Below, piece after piece: positions 10,866 to 19,841 of a stretch of 64,000 nt of DNA (its first letter is position 1; each line of letters opens with the position of its first letter). A model generated the notes under the pieces. The model saw nothing but the letters and a program-made list of their open reading frames with translations. It was not told where the DNA came from and did no database searches. The position numbers and the translations under genes are program-made. Location of the stretch: NCBI GenBank assembly GCA_001516025.1, contig LOEU01000037.1, positions 62,001 to 126,000 of the forward strand, given 5' to 3'. The stretch comes from a bacterium BRH_c32. GTDB lineage: Bacteria > Bacteroidota > Ignavibacteria > Ignavibacteriales > Melioribacteraceae.

Positions 10866-12142
10866 CTTGTAATTTTTTTAATCTGTTCTAAGAATAATGG
10901 ATTTGAGATTGAGACCGATTCGAAATCGTTTATTGTAGTTTCATTTTCTATAAGCATACCCAGGATTGCAAAAGACATTGCAATTCTATGGTCGCCATAG
11001 CTTTCAAATATATTTGATTGTGGAATTGGTGGACCCGATAATCTAAAACCATCTTCAAATTCTGTTACCATTATTCCCGCTCTTTCCATATTTCTGCATA
11101 TAGCATTAATGCGGTCTGTTTCTTTTACTCTCAGCTCTTTTGCATTTCGAACTTCAAAATCACCCGAGGCAAAAATTCCGACAATAGATAGAATCGGGAG
11201 TTCATCAATAATATTTGGAATTATTTTTTCGTCTAATTTAATATTTGAAAGATGTTCACTGCTACGGACAAGTAAATCCCCTAACGGCTCACCCATATCG
11301 CTTCTCTGACTGACAATTGTTATGTCTCCACCCATTTTTTGCAATACTTCAATTATCCCTATTCTCGATTCATTTAATGAGGAGTTTCTAATTATTAATT
11401 CAGAATTTTTTGATAATAGAGTAAGCACAATAAAAAATGAAGCTGAAGAGATATCCCCGGGGACATTATAAATTGAATTTTTGGGATAATTCAATAGCGA
11501 CGCATGAATTATTTTTTTCCCGGAATCATAAAATGTAGGTAATTGAAGCATTCTCTCTGTATGGTCGCGAGTAGAGAGTTTTTCAATAATTTTAGATTCG
11601 TTATTAAGATGAATTGCCGCAAGGAGGAGGGCACTTTTAATTTGAGCACTTGCAATTTCCATCTCATATTCTATTGGATTTAATGATGACTTCCCAATTT
11701 TCATTGGGAGATAATTATTATCCGAGAGAGTGATATCAGCTCCCATTAATTTTAATGGGTTAGCAACTCTGCTCATTGGTCTTTTAGAAAGAGATTCATC
11801 ACCAATTAATTCGCTATCAAAATTTTGTGCTGCTAAGAAGCCCGATAGTAAGCGCGCTGTTGTGCCTGAATTACCAGCATCTAATTGCTTTGATGGTGCT
11901 TTGAATGAATTTATTCCCCTGCCAATAACTTCCAAATATTCTTCGACATAATTAAATTCTACACCAAGTTCTTTGAAGCAAGCGATTGTAGATGCGACAT
12001 CATCAGAATTAGAAATATTCTTGATTAACGATTTTCCATGAGCTAAAGCAGAAAATATCACAGAACGATGAGAAATCGATTTATCGCCACGAAAAGTTAA
12101 TTCTCCTTCAACTTTATTAATTTTATTAAATGATTGTTTCAT
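10862..12142 (-). CDS. aroA: 3-phosphoshikimate 1-carboxyvinyltransferase (EPSP synthase)
   Basis: EPSP synthase joins shikimate 3-phosphate and phosphoenolpyruvate in the chorismate pathway. The 426-residue length is normal. Visible motifs are GDKSISHRSVIF at the start, LDAGNSGTTARLLSG with the PEP-binding loop, LSKRPM, the SAQIKSALLLAA segment, VKETDR with catalytic Glu/Lys neighbours, and the terminal GDHRIAMSFA. The LDAGNSGTTAR loop keeps the Gly that corresponds to the common glyphosate-sensitive form. It is the last gene of a six-gene leftward operon; its ATG overlaps the TGA of the methyltransferase gene upstream. Assignment is secure. Confidence 0.97.
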   Translation of the reverse strand: MKQSFNKINKVEGELTFRGDKSISHRSVIFSALAHGKSLIKNISNSDDVASTIACFKELGVEFNYVEEYLEVIGRGINSFKAPSKQLDAGNSGTTARLLSGFLAAQNFDSELIGDESLSKRPMSRVANPLKLMGADITLSDNNYLPMKIGKSSLNPIEYEMEIASAQIKSALLLAAIHLNNESKIIEKLSTRDHTERMLQLPTFYDSGKKIIHASLLNYPKNSIYNVPGDISSASFFIVLTLLSKNSELIIRNSSLNESRIGIIEVLQKMGGDITIVSQRSDMGEPLGDLLVRSSEHLSNIKLDEKIIPNIIDELPILSIVGIFASGDFEVRNAKELRVKETDRINAICRNMERAGIMVTEFEDGFRLSGPPIPQSNIFESYGDHRIAMSFAILGMLIENETTINDFESVSISNPLFLEQIKKITS

Positions 12143-12735
12143 TTATCACACCATTCGTCTATAAGCGATTCTAATTTATCAAGGGAATAAGATGGCTTAC
12201 TATACATTCCTGCCTCTGTACGCTGCCTTAATGCTTCATAAAGCGTAACGGCTGTTGCTACCGAGACGTTCAAACTCTGTATCATTCCATTCATTGGGAT
12301 ATAAAATAAACCATCGGCTTGTTTTTCCACATCTTCTGAGATTCCTCTATGCTCATTACCAAAAACCAATGCTACTTTTTTTGTTAAATCTAATGAATAT
12401 AAATTTTTGGAGTCATCTTTCAATGAGCTTGCTAAAACTTTGAATCCTTGACTTCTAAGATCATCAAAACAACCTTTAACCGTTTCAAATCGTTCTGAAT
12501 AAACCCATTTCTTTGCAGAAGCAGAGGATGTTCTGCTAATTTTTGGAAATGCCTCATTTGTATAAACCAATGAAATCTTCGGAACACCGGTTGCATCACA
12601 TGATCTAAATATTGCGCTCACATTATGGGGATCGTGAATATTTTCAAGTACGATTCTTATATTTTCCTGCCTCAAACTAAGAGTTCGTTTGATCTTATTG
12701 ATTCTGTTTTCCGATTTGCAATCTCTTAGTTTCAT
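12139..12735 (-). CDS. TrmH/SpoU-family RNA 2'-O-ribose methyltransferase
   Basis: A 198-residue SPOUT-fold methyltransferase that uses S-adenosylmethionine to methylate a ribose 2'-O in tRNA or rRNA. The three family motifs are visible: ENIHDPHNVSAIFRSCDATG (motif 1, with the catalytic Arg region), VALVFGNEHRGIS (motif 2) and IPMNGMIQSLNVSVATAVTLYE (motif 3). The short N-terminal helix and the motif spacing resemble TrmH, which modifies G18 in tRNA, more than RlmB, since no L30e-like N-terminal domain is present. It overlaps both operon neighbours by four bases. TrmH is the likeliest identity, but the substrate is not proven by sequence. Confidence 0.88.
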   Translation of the reverse strand: MKLRDCKSENRINKIKRTLSLRQENIRIVLENIHDPHNVSAIFRSCDATGVPKISLVYTNEAFPKISRTSSASAKKWVYSERFETVKGCFDDLRSQGFKVLASSLKDDSKNLYSLDLTKKVALVFGNEHRGISEDVEKQADGLFYIPMNGMIQSLNVSVATAVTLYEALRQRTEAGMYSKPSYSLDKLESLIDEWCDK

Positions 12736-12959
12736 GGCTTTTCGAATAGAATTTTATAAATAGCTTTATTCCCTTTTTGTGCAGCTTTATCAATTACAAG
12801 TTTTTTATCTTCCGGTAGTTTAGTATAATACTTAAGCAAATCTAGAATTTTTTCAATTGCTTCATCTTCATTTGCCGCCCAAGTATCACAACCTTTTAAA
12901 GATGGCACAATCGCATCGTAACCGTCATCAGTTTTTATTACATGAAGAGTTAATACCAC
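12732..12959 (-). CDS. HicB-like small protein (UPF0150 fold)
   Basis: A 75-residue protein with the HicB-type pattern: a first strand (LTLHVIKTDDGYDAIVPSLKGC), a turn and an amphipathic helix starting NEDEAIEKILDLL. HicB proteins are antitoxins of HicAB modules, but this one has no DNA-binding domain and no HicA gene next to it. It sits inside a housekeeping operon, so it may be an orphan or a differently used domain. It starts at a GTG that shares one base with the deoC stop (TAGTG), and its TGA overlaps the next ATG. That tight coupling argues it is a real, co-translated gene. Confidence 0.75.
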   Translation of the reverse strand: MVLTLHVIKTDDGYDAIVPSLKGCDTWAANEDEAIEKILDLLKYYTKLPEDKKLVIDKAAQKGNKAIYKILFEKP

Positions 12960-13828
12960 TAATAACCACTTTCAGATGTTTTTTGATTTGTAACAATTTT
13001 GACGCTTGCGCTTGCGCCAATTCTATCGGCACCACTTGATATCATGCTCAAAGCGTCCTCGGTAGTTCTAATTCCACCCGAGGCTTTTACTCCCACAGTA
13101 CTTCCAACTACATATTTCATTAAAGCTACATCACCGGCAGTTGCGCCACCTTTAGAGAAACCTGTTGAAGTTTTTACGAAATCCGCTTTTGCATTTTTGC
13201 TTATCAAGCATGCTTTTATTTTTTCTTCATCAGTTAGAAGTGCTGTTTCTATAATTACCTTACATAAAGCATTTTTCTTCTTAGCAGCCAAAACCACTTG
13301 ATTAATATCATTAAAAACATATTCATATTCACCCTGTTTTAGCATTCCTACGTTTATAACCATATCAATCTCTTTAGCACCATGATTAAGAGCTTCTTCT
13401 GCCTCTGCCCTTTTAACTGTTGTGGTGTTAGCTCCTAATGGGAATCCTATAACAGTACATACTTTTACAGAACTACCTTTTAATAATTCGGCACAAAGCT
13501 CCACATAAGAAGGATTAATACATACTGATGCGAAACTATATTCCCTTGCTTCTTTACATAAGGTTTTTATTTCGTCCGGTGTTGTATCCGGTTTTAGAAG
13601 AGTATGATCTATATATTTTGCAATATTATGATCCGGAAGTTGAACTCCCACTCCGGGACCGGCGGCAATTCTTTCAGCTCCGGTTTCGATTATTTTTTTT
13701 ACAGTGGTTGGCTGGTCAATTACATTTCTTTCCCAACCTACACATGTATTGCCGGTGCAATAAAAATCTCGCAATGCCTTTTCCATAAAAACTTGCGATA
13801 CTATCTTATCAATTGTTGTTGTGCTCAT
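12959..13828 (-). CDS. deoC: deoxyribose-phosphate aldolase with N-terminal targeting-like extension
   Basis: DERA splits 2-deoxyribose 5-phosphate into acetaldehyde and glyceraldehyde 3-phosphate through a Schiff base. The catalytic core begins at residue 71 ([10 protein letters not shown]) and keeps [10 protein letters not shown], the Schiff-base lysine in DFVKTSTGF and the second lysine in [11 protein letters not shown]. Core enzymes are about 220 residues; this protein is 289. The extra ~70 residues start with a short amphipathic helix candidate ([18 protein letters not shown]), followed by a linker holding Cys24 and Cys29 and the segment [16 protein letters not shown]. Such N-terminal helices plus linkers are how enzymes are recruited into bacterial microcompartments, and two shell genes lie at 20.8-22.0 kb. 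The ATG overlaps the folD stop. The core function is certain; the encapsulation role is inference. Confidence 0.95.
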   Translation of the reverse strand: MSTTTIDKIVSQVFMEKALRDFYCTGNTCVGWERNVIDQPTTVKKIIETGAERIAAGPGVGVQLPDHNIAKYIDHTLLKPDTTPDEIKTLCKEAREYSFASVCINPSYVELCAELLKGSSVKVCTVIGFPLGANTTTVKRAEAEEALNHGAKEIDMVINVGMLKQGEYEYVFNDINQVVLAAKKKNALCKVIIETALLTDEEKIKACLISKNAKADFVKTSTGFSKGGATAGDVALMKYVVGSTVGVKASGGIRTTEDALSMISSGADRIGASASVKIVTNQKTSESGY

Positions 13829-14712
13829 TTTATATTCATTTTTTGTTTGAACGATTTTAGTGTATTAGTTAAAAGCATAGCTATCGTCATTGGTCCCACA
13901 CCTCCCGGAACAGGAGTAATAAAAGATGATTTTTCTTTTACGTTCTCAAAATCCACATCGCCGACTACTTTATAACCCTTAGGCGAACTAGCATCATCAA
14001 TTCTATTTATACCTACATCAATAATTACAACACCATCCTTTACCATATCATTAGTAATCATATTTGCCTTACCAACGGCAGCGATTAAAATATCTGCTTG
14101 TTTGGTGTAATATGAAATATCCGGAGAAGCTGTATGACAAATTGTTACAATTGCATTTGCTCCCTCTTTTTTTTGAACGAGCATATTTGCAATTGGTTTG
14201 CCGACAATATTACTTCTACCTACTACTACAACATGTTTACCCTTTGAATCAATTTTATAATATTTTAATAATTCCATAATACCATATGGTGTACAGGGAT
14301 AAAATGTTTCTTTACCGATCACAAGTTTGCCAAAACTAATCGGATGAAATCCATCCACATCTTTTTTAGGTGAAATAGCTTCGATTATTTTATCTTCATC
14401 AATATGTTTTGGAAGGGGTAACTGAACCAATATTCCATCTATTTCATCGTCAGAATTAAATTTTTGGATTACTTCAAGTAGTTCATTTTCAGTAGCACTG
14501 CTTTCCATAATCTTTACTACAGAGTGAAAACCTACTTCATTGCACGCTTTGTTTTTTGAGTTAACATATATTTTAGAAGCAGAATTATCGCCGACTAAAA
14601 TGGCTGCTAAGCCCGGTTTTTTATTTGTTAATTTTAATAAACTTTCTGCTTCCTCTTTTAATCCAATTCGGATTTGCGAAGCAACGAATTTGCCGTCAAT
14701 TATTTGAGTCAT
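13825..14712 (-). CDS. folD: bifunctional methylenetetrahydrofolate dehydrogenase/cyclohydrolase
   Basis: FolD interconverts 5,10-methylene-, methenyl- and 10-formyl-tetrahydrofolate in cytosolic one-carbon metabolism. The 295-residue length is normal. Visible are [17 protein letters not shown] with the catalytic Lys, [29 protein letters not shown] in the NADP site, and the C-terminal [11 protein letters not shown] signature. It is the second gene of the operon; its ATG follows the TAA of the ymdB-like gene directly (TAAATG), and its own stop overlaps the deoC start. Assignment is secure. Confidence 0.97.
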   Translation of the reverse strand: MTQIIDGKFVASQIRIGLKEEAESLLKLTNKKPGLAAILVGDNSASKIYVNSKNKACNEVGFHSVVKIMESSATENELLEVIQKFNSDDEIDGILVQLPLPKHIDEDKIIEAISPKKDVDGFHPISFGKLVIGKETFYPCTPYGIMELLKYYKIDSKGKHVVVVGRSNIVGKPIANMLVQKKEGANAIVTICHTASPDISYYTKQADILIAAVGKANMITNDMVKDGVVIIDVGINRIDDASSPKGYKVVGDVDFENVKEKSSFITPVPGGVGPMTIAMLLTNTLKSFKQKMNIK

Positions 14713-15513
14713 TTATGCAATACCTTTTTCAAATTCCGGGAGTATAATTCTTTCAATAAATGTAGCCATTCCGGTTTCAGAATCTATTTTCAAATACACA
14801 CCGCATAAATGAGGGTCATCTGTGGCAGTCTGATATTTTTGGGGCGTCTGATATAAGAAACGATTTATTGCTGCATCTGCTTTCATCCCGATAACAGATT
14901 CATAAGGTCCTGTCATTCCGCTATCAGTAATGAATCCGGTTCCTTTAGGAAGAATTCTTTCGTCTGCAGTTTGAGTATGAGTATGAGTTCCTACTACCGC
15001 CGAGACTTTACCATCAAGAAAAAAAGCCAACGCTAATTTTTCTGCAGTTGCTTCAGCATGAAAATCTATAAAAATATTTTTCGTTTCTTGCCTAATCTTC
15101 GATATTACCCATTCAGCAGAACGGAATGGACAATCGATTGGAGCCATAAAAGCTCGACCCTGCAAATTTAGAACAGCTAATTTATATTTATCTTTTGTTA
15201 TAATAAAATATCCGTTACCATGTGTTCCACGCGGATAATTAAATGGTCTTAATGCGCGCGGCTCTACTTTAAGATATTCTTGAGATTGATGTTTATCCCA
15301 CGTATGATTACCACCGGTGATAACATGAACACCGAGATCGAATAATATTTTTCCCTCTTTTTCGGTTAGCCCTTTGCCATCTGCAGCATTTTCTCCATTA
15401 ACTATTACGAAATCGGCTCTATATTTTTTTATTAAACTCGGTAACCACGTTTGAACCATGTCCAATCCCGGCTTCCCTACGATATCTCCTACAAAAAGTA
15501 TGTTCAGATTCAT
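14713..15513 (-). CDS. YmdB-family metallophosphoesterase (TIGR00282)
   Basis: A 266-residue calcineurin-like phosphoesterase of the YmdB family, whose characterised members hydrolyse 2',3'-cyclic nucleotides. Metal-binding blocks are ILFVGDIVGKPG at the N-terminus, VNGENAADGKG, GGNHTWDK, IDFHAEATAEK and GTHTHTQTADERILP. The later GTGFITDSGMTGPYESVIG segment is typical of this subgroup. It opens the six-gene leftward operon and has an AGGA Shine-Dalgarno. It is divergent from the DnaQ/GIY-YIG gene across about 65 bases. The family call is firm; the physiological substrate is not known from sequence. Confidence 0.9.
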   Translation of the reverse strand: MNLNILFVGDIVGKPGLDMVQTWLPSLIKKYRADFVIVNGENAADGKGLTEKEGKILFDLGVHVITGGNHTWDKHQSQEYLKVEPRALRPFNYPRGTHGNGYFIITKDKYKLAVLNLQGRAFMAPIDCPFRSAEWVISKIRQETKNIFIDFHAEATAEKLALAFFLDGKVSAVVGTHTHTQTADERILPKGTGFITDSGMTGPYESVIGMKADAAINRFLYQTPQKYQTATDDPHLCGVYLKIDSETGMATFIERIILPEFEKGIA

Positions 15514-15578
15514 TTTGTCCTGTTTATATTACTGAAATATATCTAATTTTAGCATAATTTGAAAAATACACTTTATTA

Positions 15579-17255
15579 ATGGCAAAATTAAATTCTATTT
15601 TAGATTTAGACATAAAAAATTCGGATTTTTGTGTACTCGATTTTGAAACAACAGGTCTTTCGGCTATAAATAGCAAGGCTATCGAGATTGGTCTAGTAAA
15701 AATTAAGAATGGAAAAATAAAAGATAAATATTCTTCTTTAATTAATCCGGGCTGTCGAATCCCCTATTTTATTACAAATCTCACAGGGATATCGGATGAT
15801 GACGTTGAAGATGCACCTACATTTGATCAAATTATACCTGAAATTGAGAAGTTTTTATATAATTCGGTAGTGGTGGCACATAATGCTCCGTTCGATATGT
15901 CGTTTCTAAAAGAGGAATATCGAAGAGCATCGGAAGATCCGCCGGATAATCCCTCAATATGTACAGTCAGATTAGCAAAAAAATTAGTACCCGAGATTAA
16001 ACCAAAATCTTTAGGTAATCTTACACGGACTTTGAAGATATTGCATAAATCTACTCATAGAGCATTGGGTGATGCATATGCAACTGCAAAATTATTTCTA
16101 AAATTTGTCGATATGTATTGTGAGATATATGATTCAGGAACTGTTAAAACACTTCTTGATTTCCAATATCCTGAATCTAAACGAATAATTGATAATAGAA
16201 TATTAAAAAAGATTTCGGACGAGAAAAGAGAAATCCCCAAAAATAGCGGTGTCTATCTATTCAAAGATGCTAAGGGAAAGATTGTTTATATTGGAAAAGC
16301 TAAATCTCTTAAAAGCCGTGTAACAGGTTATTTCACTTCTTCCTCTAATTCTAAACAGAAGAAAATTACTAAACGAGCTTCCTCAATTGAATTTCTTAAT
16401 ACAAATTCAGAACTATCGGCATTAATATTGGAATCCGAATTAATAAAAGAAAATATGCCGACACTAAATAAACTATTAAAAAAATTTTCTAATACCTATT
16501 TCATAAAGATAACGGAACGACCATTTTCCAAAGTGGAAATAAAAACAAAATTTGAAATGGACGGAGGCGATTACTATGGTCCCTTCTCAAGCAGAGATAG
16601 CGTTAATCAATTATTTGAATTGCTTAACAAAAATTTTATGCTAAGGGAATGCAGCGAAAAAGAATTTTCTAAAGGTAAACTCTGTTTTTTACATGAAGTA
16701 AAAAAGTGTATCGGTCCCTGCGTAAAAACATATAATCAAGAAGATTACGAGGCTGAATTAGTAAATTTATCTAATTTTCTAAAAGGAGATCAGCAGACTA
16801 TTTTAGATAGGATGCTAAAAAAAATGAAGATGCTTTCAGACAATATGAAGTATGAGGAAGCAGCAAAAATGAGAGATGAAATTAATTTTCTCCTAAATAA
16901 TCTTCATCGTCTTGTTTCTATTAAAGAACCGATTAATCAAGCAAATCTCTTAATTGAAATAAAAAGAGAAATTGGTTCAGATTTTATTTTGATGAAAGAT
17001 GGAAGAGTTGCTATATATAATTATTTTAATAGTGAGAATTGGAAGTTCTTCAATTTACTTGAAGAACATTTTGAAACCGTTTTACAATTGAAAGAAGACT
17101 TGGATATTAAGGATATTGAACGAATAAAAATTATAATGAGTTGGCTATCAAAAAACAAAACTCTGTTTAATATTTATTATCTCAAGAATTATTTGGGAAT
17201 AAGTGATCTGGCAGCCAAAACAGGTATAAGATTACCTGATAATAAATTTGGTTAA
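15579..17255 (+). CDS. DnaQ-like exonuclease fused to GIY-YIG (UvrC N-terminal-like) nuclease
   Basis: A 558-residue fusion. Residues about 10-185 form a DEDDh 3'-5' exonuclease like the polymerase III epsilon subunit, with CVLDFETTGLS, VVAHNAPFDMSFL and HRALGDAYATAKLF. Residues about 210-300 form a GIY-YIG endonuclease (SGVYLFKDAKGKIVYIGKAKSLKSRV) like the UvrC N-terminus. Near residues 405-440 is a UVR motif (MLSDNMKYEEAAKMRDEI) that could contact UvrB. The UvrC RNase-H-like nuclease and HhH domains are absent, so this is not a complete UvrC; it resembles Cho-like or Rv2191-type fusions. A repair role that trims after incision is plausible. Its end overlaps the convergent zinc-ribbon gene by 24 bases. 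Confidence 0.88.
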   Translation: MAKLNSILDLDIKNSDFCVLDFETTGLSAINSKAIEIGLVKIKNGKIKDKYSSLINPGCRIPYFITNLTGISDDDVEDAPTFDQIIPEIEKFLYNSVVVAHNAPFDMSFLKEEYRRASEDPPDNPSICTVRLAKKLVPEIKPKSLGNLTRTLKILHKSTHRALGDAYATAKLFLKFVDMYCEIYDSGTVKTLLDFQYPESKRIIDNRILKKISDEKREIPKNSGVYLFKDAKGKIVYIGKAKSLKSRVTGYFTSSSNSKQKKITKRASSIEFLNTNSELSALILESELIKENMPTLNKLLKKFSNTYFIKITERPFSKVEIKTKFEMDGGDYYGPFSSRDSVNQLFELLNKNFMLRECSEKEFSKGKLCFLHEVKKCIGPCVKTYNQEDYEAELVNLSNFLKGDQQTILDRMLKKMKMLSDNMKYEEAAKMRDEINFLLNNLHRLVSIKEPINQANLLIEIKREIGSDFILMKDGRVAIYNYFNSENWKFFNLLEEHFETVLQLKEDLDIKDIERIKIIMSWLSKNKTLFNIYYLKNYLGISDLAAKTGIRLPDNKFG

Positions 17256-17522
17256 AACAAACCTTATTATTAATGCAGTAGCTATAATAATAGAAGCATA
17301 GAGAATTATTGTTTTTACAGATTGTTGAGTAAATGAAAATGTTGATTTAAAGCCACGCCAGCCACAGGTTTTACATCTAAATAATTTGAAAAATGTGATT
17401 TTCTTAATTACTTGCTCTTTCATACTTCTTGCTCGAGACCGGTGGAGAGTACCAACCTCATTGCACTCCGGACATCTTCCAAACTGCGGATTGCTATGAG
17501 CAAATATTTTTAATTCTTTCAT
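17232..17522 (-). CDS. small zinc-ribbon protein with one C-terminal membrane helix
   Basis: A 96-residue protein I cannot assign to a named family. Two CxxC knuckles are visible, CPEC near residue 18 and CKTC near residue 55, which could form one zinc ribbon. Between them is a basic stretch (LHRSRARSMKEQVIKK). A single hydrophobic helix (about residues 73-92, TIILYASIIIATALIIRF) would anchor it in the membrane with the ribbon in the cytosol. It lies between the fusion nuclease, which it overlaps convergently, and ctp, which is transcribed towards it. The coding call is supported by the well-formed motif pair and ordered composition; the role is unknown. Confidence 0.7.
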   Translation of the reverse strand: MKELKIFAHSNPQFGRCPECNEVGTLHRSRARSMKEQVIKKITFFKLFRCKTCGWRGFKSTFSFTQQSVKTIILYASIIIATALIIRFVLTKFIIR

Positions 17523-17622
17523 TTAACCTTACTTTATAATGAGAACTATCAAAAGAGTAAGAGACTTATTTGAATCAACTCTGAAACTAAATATAATTAA
17601 AAATCTAATTATTCGTTAGTTA

Positions 17623-19236
17623 TTATTTAATTTCTCTTGAAGTTATAGAACAAGCCACTTTAAATTGTTTATCATTTTTAAGAGATTCAATTATTCTTCC
17701 TTTTCTTCCTTCAAGGTGAGTTGCTAACTCCAATTTTATCTCCATAAGAAGATCATCTTTATAAAGATTTATCTGTCCTTTTTCAAATGAACTTATTTTT
17801 TCTTTTAATGATTTTATCTCCTCTAATAGAGAATTATTGTTTTTTTCTTCTCGAGCATTCTTTTCAAGCTCATCTGATAAAATTGTTAAGTCGGATTTAA
17901 AAACAAAATTTTCTTCTTTAATAAAAGAACTAAATTCATCAACAAGTTTATTATCCGATATATTTTTTAATAAATTTTCGTTCGATTTTTGATTCATTTT
18001 TGTTGCAAATCGGAAAAACATTCCTTCTGCTTTTAGGTTTCGGATATATTTAGATTTAGATTCGCTCTGTACAACAGAATCGGGCTTAATACCACCATAG
18101 GCGGTTACTTTTCTTTTTGAATCAGTAAAGTAAGTTGTATCTTCCCCTTTGTTATTCAAGAGTACTCGTTTATTACCATAATCAATTCTTTGAATCGATC
18201 TCCCCGAAGGTGTATAATATTTTGCAGTAGTAATTTTTAATGATGTTTTATAACTCAATGGAACAATGGTCTGGACCAACCCTTTACCAAATGAATTAGT
18301 ACCAAGAATTAAACCTCTATCGTGGTCTTGAATAGCACCTGCCACAATTTCAGAGGCACTGGCAGAACCTTCGTCGATTAGAACAATTAGTTTAATTTCT
18401 TGTGCAACCGGTTCTTCCTTCGAATAGTAATATTTTGTTTCAGAAGAATCACGCCCCTGAACTGAAACTATCAATTGACCTTTCTTTAAGAATTTCTCTG
18501 ATACATCTATCGCGGCATCTAATAGACCTCCCGGATTCCCTCTCAAATCTAGTATTATCGAACCGATATTTTTAGCTGACTTTAATTCAACAAGAGCTTT
18601 TTTTACTTCATCTCCTGCACTCCGATTAAAGCTGCTTAGTTTAAGATATACATTATCAGAATTCTCAGGTACGAAACCATAGTAAGTCAAATTCTTGACT
18701 TCAATCTCTTCTCTTAAGATATTGAAATTCATGAGCTTAGATTCGCCATCTCGTTTTATAAGAATATTAACCGATGTACCCGGTTCCCCTTTGAGAAATT
18801 CAGTTAACCGTTCATAGTTTTCAACAGAAATATTATTTTCATCGATTTTTGAAATAATGTCTCCAATCTTTATTCCTTGTCTTTGAGCTGAATAACCTTC
18901 AAGGAGATCGACAATAGTAACTTCGCTATTTCGAATTCCGACACTGGCGCCAATACCTCCATACTTCCCTTTTGTAATTACATCTATATCTTTTTGAAGA
19001 TTTTCATCGATAAAATTTGTGTATGGATCCAAAGATGAGAGCATCCCTTTAATTCCGGCTAACATAAATTCTTCAGGGTCAACATCTTCGACATAATTAA
19101 CTGCCACTTCTTTATATATTCTACCGAATAACTCAATGTTTTTCGATATTTGGAAATAGATATCATTATCACCGGGTAAAAATCCTAATGAAATAATTAC
19201 TATCGTTATTACAGATAATTTATATAGTGGTTTCAT
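17623..19236 (-). CDS. C-terminal processing protease (S41 family, CtpA-like)
   Basis: A 537-residue exported serine protease of family S41 with N-terminal signal segment (MKPLYKLSVITIVIISLGF). A PDZ domain spans about residues 95-180 (GIGASVGIRN and then DIISKIDE). The protease core has LDLRGNPGGLLDAAIDV, the catalytic Ser region DEGSASASEIVAGAIQDH and the Lys in GTNSFGKGLVQT, giving a Ser/Lys dyad. The C-terminal 120 residues are charged and partly coiled coil, a common Ctp tail. It would act in the periplasm in protein processing or quality control. The ATG lies 17 bases inside the end of tmk, so the two are coupled. Confidence 0.93.
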   Translation of the reverse strand: MKPLYKLSVITIVIISLGFLPGDNDIYFQISKNIELFGRIYKEVAVNYVEDVDPEEFMLAGIKGMLSSLDPYTNFIDENLQKDIDVITKGKYGGIGASVGIRNSEVTIVDLLEGYSAQRQGIKIGDIISKIDENNISVENYERLTEFLKGEPGTSVNILIKRDGESKLMNFNILREEIEVKNLTYYGFVPENSDNVYLKLSSFNRSAGDEVKKALVELKSAKNIGSIILDLRGNPGGLLDAAIDVSEKFLKKGQLIVSVQGRDSSETKYYYSKEEPVAQEIKLIVLIDEGSASASEIVAGAIQDHDRGLILGTNSFGKGLVQTIVPLSYKTSLKITTAKYYTPSGRSIQRIDYGNKRVLLNNKGEDTTYFTDSKRKVTAYGGIKPDSVVQSESKSKYIRNLKAEGMFFRFATKMNQKSNENLLKNISDNKLVDEFSSFIKEENFVFKSDLTILSDELEKNAREEKNNNSLLEEIKSLKEKISSFEKGQINLYKDDLLMEIKLELATHLEGRKGRIIESLKNDKQFKVACSITSREIK

Positions 19237-19840
19237 AATTCAATACTTTATTAAGAATAAAATTGTGGATCGCTTCAATAGAATCAGTACCATTAATTAA
19301 AATAAATCTTTCTTCTTTTTTCGCAATCTCTAAGTAACCATTTCTAACTTTATTATAAAATTGTTCATCGGACAACTCAATACGGTCTAAATCTATTGGA
19401 AGAATACCATTTTTTCTGTTAAACATTTCTTTTATATCGACATCAATAAAAAACGTTAATGCAGGAACAACATTCCTTATAATATAATTTTGTAGGTTCA
19501 TGACAAACTCAAGTGAAATCCCTCGCCCATAACTTTGATATGCGATTGATGAATCATGGAATCGATCTGAAATAACTATTTTACCTTCATTTAATGCAGG
19601 TAAAATAACTTCATTTACCAATTGAGCTCTACTCGCTGAAAAAAGTAATAATTCAGTTTCGATATGCATCCGGGAGTTTTTTTTATCTAAGAGTATTTCT
19701 CTAATTTTTTCTGAAATAGATGTTCCGCCCGGTTCTCTTATTAAAAGAACATCTTCGCCTCTACTTTCAAAATATTTTTTTAATAATTCTACCTGCGTTG
19801 ATTTTCCGGAAAAATCCAACCCTTCAAAGGAAATGAACAT
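19220..19840 (-). CDS. tmk: thymidylate kinase
   Basis: Thymidylate kinase makes dTDP from dTMP and ATP in the cytosol. The 206-residue length is normal. It has the P-loop GLDFSGKST near residue 6, IREPGGTSISEKIR, the SASRAQLV segment and the DRFHDSSIAYQSYGRG motif with the catalytic DR. The lid region near residue 140 is short. It follows the YbbR-like gene with one base between stop and start (TGATATG) and overlaps ctp by 17 bases, so these form one operon. Assignment is secure. Confidence 0.96.
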   Translation of the reverse strand: MFISFEGLDFSGKSTQVELLKKYFESRGEDVLLIREPGGTSISEKIREILLDKKNSRMHIETELLLFSASRAQLVNEVILPALNEGKIVISDRFHDSSIAYQSYGRGISLEFVMNLQNYIIRNVVPALTFFIDVDIKEMFNRKNGILPIDLDRIELSDEQFYNKVRNGYLEIAKKEERFILINGTDSIEAIHNFILNKVLNYETTI

Positions 19841-19841
19841 A

